Below, in pieces: positions 29,904 to 37,203 of a DNA stretch of 64,000 nucleotides; position 1 is the first letter of the stretch; every line of letters begins with the position of its first letter. The stretch spans positions 307 to 64,306 of the forward strand of contig NZ_JH767525.1 of NCBI RefSeq assembly GCF_000281085.1, given 5' to 3'. This DNA comes from Catenovulum agarivorans YM01. GTDB taxonomy: Bacteria > Pseudomonadota > Gammaproteobacteria > Enterobacterales > Alteromonadaceae. Below the pieces are notes generated by a model. The model searched no databases and had not been told where the DNA came from. It saw only the letters and a list, made by a program, of their open reading frames with translations. The position numbers and the translations under genes were made by a program.

Positions 29904-31013
29904 TCATTGGACATAACCCCTTTGTAAATAGTGCTTAATAAACAACAATTGCAACTTGATAGGCCGTATCAAACTAGAACAAAAAACGAATTGCGCGCAA
30001 CACTGATTTAATCTGTATAAAACACTCTTTTTTTGATTAACCGGTCGTGCAAATTTCGACGACAACAATCGAGTTGTCAGCACTTGCTGAATGGGCGATA
30101 GCTGTAATTCTTTATCCACCCCTGCTGGAATTGGCGTATGCATAACATACCGACAATTGTTTAATAATTTTTTAAGTGCAACTAAAGCCCCCCATTTTTT
30201 GGCAATCTTAACAGCCAAAGTTAAGTCAACCTTAAGCTGGCAAATAATCTCGTGAGTATCAACTAGGTTGTACTTACAAAAATTCATATCTTTATAAGCA
30301 TGTAAAGCTTGATGTACTAACGCCTGCTCTGCAGAAAGCATTCGTACTAATGGATTGGCAAATACTGGGTGCACTAGGCTAGCTTGCCACAGCTCTTGTT
30401 CACAAATATTGAATAAAATCGGATGAGTCAGAGATTTATGTAAATCTAAAACACCTCCAGTGCATGATTTGGGCCTAAACGAAAGCTCATATATATCACC
30501 AAATACGTCCGGATTATCCTTTTGTTGGTAATACATAATATCACTCACGAGCTCTACCGCTTTTGACCAATCAGAGTGGCGGACTAAAATGTCAATGTCG
30601 GTGGAGTCCCGAGGTACATCTAAACTATAAACTGACCCATTAAGTGCTGAGCCTTTTAGTAAGATAATAGGTATTTCATTTTGCGAAAATAATTCAATTA
30701 ATAACGACAATTGTTGCCTAATAGCCAGCTGTCTAACTAATGCATTTTTTGTTTTAATTTTAAGATGACTGTGAATGTCGGGCGACAATGCGCCAAGCAA
30801 ATTGAGCTTTTTCGCTTTGCGGTGCAACAAAGGCAAAATGCGAAAATGACTATCCCAATACTTGGGTAATTGCTCCAATAATAACTTAGCTTTCAACAAA
30901 TTATCGCTGTCGTAATCAGTCGCGTCTGTCATAGATGCTAAAGCTAATAGCTCACGATTCGTTTGGTCGTGTTCTATAAAACTATGCTTGTTCTGATATA
31001 AAAGCTTTTTCAT
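29904..31013 (-). CDS. NTP_transf_5-type nucleotidyltransferase
   Basis: 369 residues from ATG 31013, 2 bases after the WbaP-like stop; a TTG 6 bases upstream is in frame. The nucleotidyltransferase core is IILLKGSALNGSVY followed by PRDSTDIDILVR (about residues 115-145), the G-S-x(n)-D-x-D metal site. Members of this family accompany HprK-like kinases, PqqD-like proteins and asparagine-synthetase-like cyclases in some lasso-peptide clusters, and also PEP-CTERM loci. The substrate is not known. Here it may tailor the lasso peptide or the glycan. Confidence 0.75.
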   Translation of the reverse strand: MKKLLYQNKHSFIEHDQTNRELLALASMTDATDYDSDNLLKAKLLLEQLPKYWDSHFRILPLLHRKAKKLNLLGALSPDIHSHLKIKTKNALVRQLAIRQQLSLLIELFSQNEIPIILLKGSALNGSVYSLDVPRDSTDIDILVRHSDWSKAVELVSDIMYYQQKDNPDVFGDIYELSFRPKSCTGGVLDLHKSLTHPILFNICEQELWQASLVHPVFANPLVRMLSAEQALVHQALHAYKDMNFCKYNLVDTHEIICQLKVDLTLAVKIAKKWGALVALKKLLNNCRYVMHTPIPAGVDKELQLSPIQQVLTTRLLSSKFARPVNQKKSVLYRLNQCCAQFVFCSSLIRPIKLQLLFIKHYLQRGYVQ

Positions 31014-31015
31014 TA

Positions 31016-32422
31016 TCAATAGGCATTCTTGTCATTAAATGATTTAAAAATAGTGAATAAAACAATTTTAAAATCCATCCACAGCGACCACTTACGTATA
31101 TATTCAATGTCGTATTGAATACGCATCTCCATTTTATCTAGTGTATCCGTTTCACCGCGCCAACCGTTAATTTGTGCCCAGCCGGTAATACCAGGTTTTA
31201 CTTTGTGGCGCAGCATGTAGTAGTCAACTTCTTTGCGGTAAGTTTCGTTGTGTGCAACAGCATGAGGTCTAGGTCCAACAACCGACATTCGGCCTTGCAG
31301 CACATTAAAAAACTGCGGTAATTCATCTAGTGAAGTTCGGCGCAAAAAGGCGCCAACTTTGGTGATACGCTTGTCACCCTTAGTTGCTTGTGTCACAACA
31401 TCAGTGTTTTCAGTTACTGTCATACTGCGAAATTTATAAACTTTGATCTTGCGCCCGTCCAAGCCGTATCTGTCTTGCATAAAAATAATTGGGCCTTTAG
31501 AAGAGCACTTAACCGCTATAGCAATTAATATAAGTGGCATAGATATTAGAGTTAAAATAGTCAATGATAAAACTATGTCTTCTAGGCGCTTAATTAACGC
31601 ATAAGAGCCTTTCATCGGATTATTATAAATACTAATGGTTTGTACATTGCCAACGTGCGACATAGTGGCATTCATAAAAGAATACATAAATAAATTTGGC
31701 ACCAATTCAACATTGGCGGTTGTATCACCTAACAGATGTAACATTTGCGAAATTCGTTTTTCCGCAGTCAAAGGCAGCGCTATGTACACACAATCAAATT
31801 CATTTAGTTTCGCGCGCTCAACACCTGAAACAACGTCTCCTTTTAACCAAGCGTGATAAGTTTTTTCAATGCGCTCCGGCCCTCTGTCATCAAACACAGC
31901 TTTAAGTCGATAACCAGTTTCAGGATGGTCTAATATTTGTTGCGCCAAAGTTTTACCAATATCTGTTAAGCCGATTATTGCAACCGTACGGGTGTTGTAA
32001 CCCTTCTTGCGAATTTTTCGCAGAAATACCCCAAATGCTGCGCGCCAGCCGACCAAAAACACAATTGAAAACAAATACCACAGAGCAATAGACACTCGCG
32101 AGTATTCTTCACTTGTTTTGGAAAAGAACAAATAAATAAACACAAACAAAAACGAGAAGCTAATAGATAATATGGTATAAAAAACAATTTCGTTGAAATA
32201 ACCGTTGCGCCATGAGCGGTATAAAGCAAACATTTCAGCAACAATCGAAAAGAGAATGATTTTTACCAAAGATAAAATAAGAATATCGTCGGTCAGACGT
32301 ACATCATATAAATAGGTCGAGATTAACAAAGCCAACATTAAAAATGCTAAATCTATCAAGCGATAAAATGTCGCAAATTTATTGATATTGTTTTTAATCA
32401 TTCCATCATTTTGCTGAACCAT
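31016..32422 (-). CDS. WbaP/EpsE-type undecaprenyl-phosphate sugar phosphotransferase
   Basis: 468 residues. Four N-terminal spans, a Rossmann-like central domain (TVAIIGLTDIGKTLAQQIL), a membrane re-entrant helix near 285, then the catalytic bacterial sugar transferase domain (KVYKFRSM, SLDELPQFFNVLQGRMSVVGPRP). It starts EPS synthesis by moving a sugar phosphate to undecaprenyl phosphate. GGAGTGG precedes ATG 32422. Confidence 0.93.
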   Translation of the reverse strand: MVQQNDGMIKNNINKFATFYRLIDLAFLMLALLISTYLYDVRLTDDILILSLVKIILFSIVAEMFALYRSWRNGYFNEIVFYTILSISFSFLFVFIYLFFSKTSEEYSRVSIALWYLFSIVFLVGWRAAFGVFLRKIRKKGYNTRTVAIIGLTDIGKTLAQQILDHPETGYRLKAVFDDRGPERIEKTYHAWLKGDVVSGVERAKLNEFDCVYIALPLTAEKRISQMLHLLGDTTANVELVPNLFMYSFMNATMSHVGNVQTISIYNNPMKGSYALIKRLEDIVLSLTILTLISMPLILIAIAVKCSSKGPIIFMQDRYGLDGRKIKVYKFRSMTVTENTDVVTQATKGDKRITKVGAFLRRTSLDELPQFFNVLQGRMSVVGPRPHAVAHNETYRKEVDYYMLRHKVKPGITGWAQINGWRGETDTLDKMEMRIQYDIEYIRKWSLWMDFKIVLFTIFKSFNDKNAY

Positions 32423-32464
32423 AGTCCACTCCCTACTCGTCTGAACGAATCAAAAATACGTCTA

Positions 32465-33436
32465 CTACATACCTACTACATCTTCTCTAATATACTGACT
32501 AATATCGTCTAAATGTTGCAAACCACTCGCATAATTAATGCACTTAAACTTTACACTTTTAAGAAGCTCAGCTAATAAATTTAGCCTTTGTTGCTCTATA
32601 CCTAAATTTTTATAAGCGCTAGCTAACATACTGTTTTGTAATAATAAAATAAGTGCCCTTGCCGAGCTAACAACTTCTATGTGACACAGTTTTTCAGCTA
32701 ACTCTTGGTCATCGACACGATTCAGTAAATAAATAGTATTCAGTTGTCTACCGCTAGCTGCACACTGACCTGTTGCAAACTGAAATACGCGTTTTTCGAA
32801 ACGCTCATGCACCTTATTAAAAGACTCAGGATCTGACTGCAAAACTGTTTTCACGCTATCCGGCCATAACCGCATATAAGGCCAGCTAGGATAAACTTCA
32901 AAATTGGCCGTATCTGCATTTTTATGCAATGCCACCATATCGTCTGTCAGCGCGACAAATCCTTGTTTAATCAAGGCCAGCGTCAGCGTTGTTTTTCCAG
33001 TTTTGCTTGGTGCAATAAGTGCAATTGTATTGTTTTGATAACACAAAGCATTTGCATGGATGCAAGGCACTGCATGCAACTCTAACCATAGAGCGATAGC
33101 TAAACTTTGGAAATAATGTGCTGAATCTGTCCCTGCTAGCTCCCAATCGACATTGATTGAGGAAGGCTGGATACAGAAAGTACCACGGCCTTCACAATTT
33201 ACCTTAAGTAGGTAATTGAAATCCTTAGAGTCTGGCATAATACGCCTGACAATTTCTAAATCCGTTAGATACCTTTGTCCTTTGTCTGTTAATCGCCATA
33301 CTGATTGCTGATTTGCTAAAAAGGGTTCAATCGCGCCAAAACTTACGTTTAAATCAAACCTGGTTTCAGTATCATCACAAAATGGCTTACATCCAACCCC
33401 GTGCAGGGGAGTACTATATATCGACTCCATGACCAA
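32465..33436 (-). CDS. HprK-related kinase (HprK-rel-A type)
   Basis: 323 residues. HPr-kinase-like P-loop APSKTGKTTL (143-151) and TDDMVAL (164-170). A His in CIHANAL (127) sits where HprK has its conserved H. Lacks the N-terminal DRTGG domain order of true HprK, and no PTS genes are near. In lasso clusters such as that for paeninodin, related kinases phosphorylate the precursor. Start TTG 33436 has GGGAG six bases upstream; ATG 33430 is the alternative with poor spacing. It begins 23 bases after the lasso precursor, so both share an mRNA. Confidence 0.8.
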   Translation of the reverse strand: MVMESIYSTPLHGVGCKPFCDDTETRFDLNVSFGAIEPFLANQQSVWRLTDKGQRYLTDLEIVRRIMPDSKDFNYLLKVNCEGRGTFCIQPSSINVDWELAGTDSAHYFQSLAIALWLELHAVPCIHANALCYQNNTIALIAPSKTGKTTLTLALIKQGFVALTDDMVALHKNADTANFEVYPSWPYMRLWPDSVKTVLQSDPESFNKVHERFEKRVFQFATGQCAASGRQLNTIYLLNRVDDQELAEKLCHIEVVSSARALILLLQNSMLASAYKNLGIEQQRLNLLAELLKSVKFKCINYASGLQHLDDISQYIREDVVGM

Positions 33437-33459
33437 ACGTAACTCCCATGGCTAAAGTA

Positions 33460-33624
33460 TTAGCCTTGGAATGGATTACGCTTAGTATGTCCACCCTGTT
33501 CATCAGGAATACTGCCGGCAAAACCTTGCGTCAATTCTGCTAAAGAGCCTGGATTTTTAAGTTCTGGCTTTTTATACGGTTTCAATTCGTTTGCGTGCGT
33601 ATTTGCTTGCGCTAATGTTTTCAT
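33460..33624 (-). CDS. Lasso-peptide precursor (A gene), 54 residues
   Basis: ATG 33624 to TAA 33460, with a strong AAGGAG seven bases upstream. The leader (residues 1-33) carries Y17-x2-P20-x-L22-x3-G26-x5-T32-x, exactly the RRE-recognition signature of lasso precursors, with Thr at the -2 position. The 21-residue core starts at Gly34 (GFAGSIPDE...), placing Asp41 at core position 8 and Glu42 at 9, the acceptor positions for an 8- or 9-residue macrolactam ring. The tail is Gln/Gly/basic and ends NPFQG. Flanked by the PEP-CTERM gene (4-base gap) and the HprK-like kinase; cyclase, peptidase, RRE and exporter genes lie 1-5 kb away. Confidence 0.85.
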   Translation of the reverse strand: MKTLAQANTHANELKPYKKPELKNPGSLAELTQGFAGSIPDEQGGHTKRNPFQG

Positions 33625-33628
33625 GAGT

Positions 33629-34315
33629 TTACTCCTTACCTACAATCTTGCGTCTTCGAATAACCATTAAGCCTATTACTGCAGACACTAGCGTAACAAG
33701 TGAGCTTGGCTCTGGTACGTCAATCAACTTATCAGTATCAATTAGGAAGTTAAACGAAGTGCCTGGGGTGGTTAAATCCAATGTTAGGCTGCCGTATAAT
33801 TCGTCAACCAGATTATCGCCATACGACAATGAGTAACCGAAAAATTCCGCACCGTCTTTATAAGCAATGAACTCTCGTCCTTGCCCACTACCGTTTGAGT
33901 CGTCACTTAAATCGGTTAAAAAGCTCGTATCAAAAAAGATATTGGTGTCATTAGAAAATATTTCTAATTTAGTGATACCTAGTTGGCTAGAGTCAACAAA
34001 CGACCAAGCACCAAAGAAGCCACCTGCACCGTCAAAGTTCCCTCCAGTGTAGCCCTGTTGGGTTAAACTCCAGTTAGCACCTGAAACACCACCGACATAA
34101 CCTTCGTGGTCAATTATGTCGTTACCACTAGTCCCTAATATAGTGGAAATAGTTTGCCACTCTAATGTTTCAGTTGTTAGATCATTAAACGTCGCCACAA
34201 CTTCCAAACCGGCCATATCAGCACCAGTTAACGTGGTATCAAAAGACATTAATGCTGCGTTTGATGTCAAACTTGATGACATCAATAACATTCCCAAGGC
34301 CCATTTCTTAAACAT
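33629..34315 (-). CDS. PEP-CTERM sorted secreted protein
   Basis: 228 residues from ATG 34315 (AGGGG upstream; the frame is open further but without a ribosome site). The signal peptide ends near SNA-AL (about 21). The middle is a low-complexity, Gly/Asp/Ser-rich beta protein (GGNFDGAGGFFGAWSF). The C terminus is the sorting signal: VPEPSS (200-205), one hydrophobic helix, then RRRK. Exosortase would cut here and attach the protein to the surface or EPS; no exosortase gene is in the window. Its last codons contain the Shine-Dalgarno of the lasso precursor. Confidence 0.9.
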   Translation of the reverse strand: MFKKWALGMLLMSSSLTSNAALMSFDTTLTGADMAGLEVVATFNDLTTETLEWQTISTILGTSGNDIIDHEGYVGGVSGANWSLTQQGYTGGNFDGAGGFFGAWSFVDSSQLGITKLEIFSNDTNIFFDTSFLTDLSDDSNGSGQGREFIAYKDGAEFFGYSLSYGDNLVDELYGSLTLDLTTPGTSFNFLIDTDKLIDVPEPSSLVTLVSAVIGLMVIRRRKIVGKE

Positions 34316-34381
34316 ATCGCTATCCCCTAGTTGATTGCTTAAATCCGTAACCGCTGTGAAGAATTCGTGCAAAAGTTAATC

Positions 34382-34398
34382 AGCAAATTTTGAGCCAG
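34382..34398 (-). promoter_or_regulatory. sigma54 (-24/-12) promoter of the PEP-CTERM/lasso operon
   Basis: On the minus strand CTGGCTCAAAATTTGCT has GG and GC separated by exactly 10 bases (TGGC at 34397, GC at 34384-34383). The predicted start near 34371 gives a leader of about 55 nt before ATG 34315. RpoN-type promoters before PEP-CTERM genes are known from other exosortase bacteria. Confidence 0.7.
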
Positions 34399-34615
34399 AA
34401 ACCTTTAGTACAATAAAGTCAAACACTTAAGACATTACAAATTGTAAAAGTAACAACATGCAAGAAATCCATGTAAAAAAAGCTGACGAATGGCCAAAAG
34501 TCATTAAAAATCAACGGCCAAAATGGCGCAAAATGCACCAAATAGAGCAAATAAAACTTATTAGAAACACCTAAAAAACAAGTATTTAACAAATATAAAA
34601 TATTAATGAAGCTAT

Positions 34616-34632
34616 CCAGTCTAAAATTTGCT
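34616..34632 (+). promoter_or_regulatory. Degenerate sigma54-like element before the lasso cyclase gene
   Basis: CCAGTCTAAAATTTGCT shares the AAAATTTGCT half with the two better sigma54 sites and keeps the 10-base spacing. However, the -24 GG is AG here. The predicted start would be near 34643, about 41 bases before ATG 34684. Confidence 0.3.
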
Positions 34633-34683
34633 TGGAGTCATAATTACTGTAAAGTTAAATGACGCTCAACAGGGGTAAAACAC

Positions 34684-36498
34684 ATGGAAGAACTCTTTTT
34701 TGCTGTAATCAACCTAAATGACCAACAGAACAATAAAATAACGACCCAAGATGGTTCAATTTTACTTGATAGCGACAATCAAAAATTGGTTGCAAATAGT
34801 TATATAGCTGCACACGCGAAAATTTGTAACCCACCTGCAGTTGCCACCTTTATCACTGGAAGAATCGATAATATTGATGAACTCTCTGCAAAATATAACT
34901 TAGCTTATGAAGACATTAACCAATTTTTCCACCAGCTTTATCTAGCGCTAGGTTCAAACATATCTTCGCTAATTAAAGGTAATTTCATCTACTTTATCTT
35001 GGATGACAATAATAAAGAACTGCGAGTAGGTATTGACAGTTTTAACGCCAATCAGCTGTTTTACGTTATTGAGCGAGACACCATAAATATAAGTAGTAAT
35101 TGCGCACGCCTCACCGCCCTAGCAGCTATAAATAAGCAACAGCTCAATATCGACTCGGTAGCACTTTGGCTTAGTGGCCAACCAGATCCTATGTGCTCAA
35201 TGTTCGAGCAAATCGCAACAGTTCCGAACGGCCATGAAGTCTGTATTAGTTATAACCAGTCATCCACCATAACAAGCACAGATATCACTAAGTTATGGGA
35301 TATTGATCCGGCTAAACAACTCAGCTTCAATAGTGACGAACAATACGCCGAACAATTTTATGAGCTATTAAACAAAAGTGTTGAGAGTCGACTCAATCAA
35401 CATCAAGTTGTTGCCAGTCAATTGAGTGGAGGGTTAGATTCAACATCTATTAGTGCCATTGCCAATCAACTAAGCCAAAGGTATTCAAAGCAACACTACT
35501 GCGTGTCTCACACTTACAAAAATACAGCATCCTGCAATGAAATAGATAACATTCAAGCGATGTTAAAAAGATTAACAACTAATTCAAACATTTTTGTAGA
35601 GCTCGACAAATACCAATCTCTTACCTTTGCCCAGTTGTATCCCTGTTCTTTTAACAACCCAGGTATTGTCTTGTCACCTAAATACATAGAGGAAATTAAA
35701 GCATTAAAAGCTTTAGATTGCTCACTGTTATTAACCGGTAATGGTGGTGACGAAGTATGTTGGGGCCATAGTGCAACTTACAGAAGCCGATTATTCAAAG
35801 GCGACTTAAAAGTTGTCCGTGAAGTATTAAAGGCCTGCGATACTTTAAGTTATAGCAAAGCAGCCGCTTTAAAAAATGTCTTTATAAAACCCAGCCTATC
35901 CGACTTATTGCAATTAATTAGAGGACCTAAGCAAACGCACGCAAAATTGCCCCTGCCTAGTTGGCTGTCGGAGAGTGCGAAAAAACGAACACAGGACGCC
36001 CGAAAAGCCAACCCATTTAATTACCTCTGTCAGCCTGACAAATACTACCGCTACCAAAGCATCAAAACCACCTCAACCTATAATTCAATGCGCTCATACC
36101 AAAGCATTGCAAATCAGCATGGGATTGACGTACAACACCCATTTTTTGATCAAGATTTAATTGAATTTAGTTTTGCTATACCACAAAAAATGCTGATACG
36201 TGGTGCTTATCCGAAATGGCTCCTAAGACAATCTATGTCAGATTGGTTGCCGGAGCAGGTTTGCTGGAACCTTCACAAAACCACTTTTGATCAACACTTT
36301 GCCAATATCATTCGTTCGAATGCTGCTGAAATATATCGGCTATTATCACATCCAGGGTTGCAAGATTTAGGGCTCATATGTAATAAAACGATTTTGCGCG
36401 AATTTGATAAGGTACTTCACAGTGAAAAACCGGCACTAAATGTTGATATGCTCTACGCAATTTTAACTCAGCAATGGTTTCAAGCTCATATCGCCTAA
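34684..36498 (+). CDS. Lasso-peptide macrolactam synthetase (cyclase, C protein)
   Basis: 604 residues, asparagine-synthetase fold. AGGGGT precedes ATG. The N-terminal glutaminase-like domain lacks Cys2 (starts MEELFF), so it cannot hydrolyse glutamine. The PP-loop SQLSGGLDSTS (about residue 244) and LLTGNGGDEVCWGH (about 350) are intact. This combination is that of McjC-type cyclases, which adenylate an Asp/Glu side chain of the core and join it to the N-terminal amine. Transcribed divergently from the precursor operon and overlapping the B2 gene tail-to-tail by 36 bases. A role as true asparagine synthetase is unlikely. Confidence 0.85.
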   Translation: MEELFFAVINLNDQQNNKITTQDGSILLDSDNQKLVANSYIAAHAKICNPPAVATFITGRIDNIDELSAKYNLAYEDINQFFHQLYLALGSNISSLIKGNFIYFILDDNNKELRVGIDSFNANQLFYVIERDTINISSNCARLTALAAINKQQLNIDSVALWLSGQPDPMCSMFEQIATVPNGHEVCISYNQSSTITSTDITKLWDIDPAKQLSFNSDEQYAEQFYELLNKSVESRLNQHQVVASQLSGGLDSTSISAIANQLSQRYSKQHYCVSHTYKNTASCNEIDNIQAMLKRLTTNSNIFVELDKYQSLTFAQLYPCSFNNPGIVLSPKYIEEIKALKALDCSLLLTGNGGDEVCWGHSATYRSRLFKGDLKVVREVLKACDTLSYSKAAALKNVFIKPSLSDLLQLIRGPKQTHAKLPLPSWLSESAKKRTQDARKANPFNYLCQPDKYYRYQSIKTTSTYNSMRSYQSIANQHGIDVQHPFFDQDLIEFSFAIPQKMLIRGAYPKWLLRQSMSDWLPEQVCWNLHKTTFDQHFANIIRSNAAEIYRLLSHPGLQDLGLICNKTILREFDKVLHSEKPALNVDMLYAILTQQWFQAHIA

Positions 36499-36918
36499 GT
36501 CGAGTACCTGGTAGCTTTTAATGTTTTCCGCAGTATCATTCAGGCAAATTTCACCGCAGACTAGCCAAGCATGCGCAGCTAAGTTGCTATTTTCTAATCT
36601 GACACCTAATTTTAATTCGCTACTGACTCCCCTTTTCTCCAATAACAACTTCTGTGTCAAGCTACGCCGTAAACAATTCATTTTTTTATAATGGTTGCGC
36701 CCGACCTTTTCGGATAACTCTATAATTTGGCGAATAGCTTGCTCACTCAATGCATTCTGTAACTTGGCTCTATCGCAATCAAGCCAGCTACGCCAGCGGT
36801 TAAACGAAGTGTTACTCACTCTAAAATCAACAATTAGATAGGTGAGCCAAATTTCAAACAATAAGCCGAAGTTGTTTAATATGGTAAAAAGGTACGAGTT
36901 TAAACTGGTTAGCCGCAT
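36463..36918 (-). CDS. Lasso-peptide leader peptidase (B2, transglutaminase-like)
   Basis: 151 residues of the Transglut_core3 (McjB C-terminal) family. The catalytic triad is visible as Cys82 (NCLRRSL), His116 (AAHAWLV) and Asp128 (CLNDTA), in the usual spacing. It cuts the leader after the Thr-x site so the cyclase can close the ring. The N terminus has a hydrophobic helix (FTILNNFGLLFEIWLTYLIV). ATG follows directly on the TAG of the B1 gene, so B1 and B2 are a split McjB made from one mRNA. Confidence 0.87.
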   Translation of the reverse strand: MRLTSLNSYLFTILNNFGLLFEIWLTYLIVDFRVSNTSFNRWRSWLDCDRAKLQNALSEQAIRQIIELSEKVGRNHYKKMNCLRRSLTQKLLLEKRGVSSELKLGVRLENSNLAAHAWLVCGEICLNDTAENIKSYQVLDLGDMSLKPLLS

Positions 36919-37191
36919 CTAAGCTGGTACTACTAAACCATGATGCAGCATTTCTTCAATGATCTCAGTACAATCAACTGTAAACTCTTGCTCTGAGACA
37001 TCATAAGTTCGAATTGCTAATTGAATAATTTCGCCGAATGGTAAACCGGCATTAACCGCATCAATAATAAAAGTGCCAACATCATTTAACGTATAATATT
37101 GCCCAGACACAGAATCTAAGATCACCATTTCATCATCGACACTTTGAAACAATGCGCTAGTTGATAATGTGAATGCCTTGCTTTTATCCAT
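36919..37191 (-). CDS. Lasso-peptide RRE protein (B1, PqqD-like)
   Basis: 90 residues of the PqqD fold. The signatures DDEMVILDSVSGQYYTLNDVGTFI and the C-terminal helix IIEEMLHHGLV are present. Binds the YxxPxLxxxG part of the precursor leader and presents it to the B2 peptidase. Lies 12 bases downstream of the ABC transporter gene and directly joins B2. Confidence 0.88.
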   Translation of the reverse strand: MDKSKAFTLSTSALFQSVDDEMVILDSVSGQYYTLNDVGTFIIDAVNAGLPFGEIIQLAIRTYDVSEQEFTVDCTEIIEEMLHHGLVVPA

Positions 37192-37203
37192 AAATACCCT
37201 CGC

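Larger units (their letters stand above)
34373..34683. other. Divergent control region between PEP-CTERM/lasso operon and lasso cyclase
   Basis: 311 bases. It holds the sigma54-type element on the minus strand (34382-34398) and a degenerate one on the plus strand (34616-34632). A 38-codon plus-strand ORF (34458-34574) is visible but has no ribosome binding site. The remaining sequence is AT-rich with no clear sigma70 promoter. Confidence 0.6.

Noticed and set aside
34684-36498. Second asparagine synthetase (asnB paralogue)
   Set aside because: Lacks the essential Cys2 of the glutaminase domain, is adjacent to B1, B2, exporter and precursor, and the true asnB is at 3679; a lasso cyclase is the better reading.
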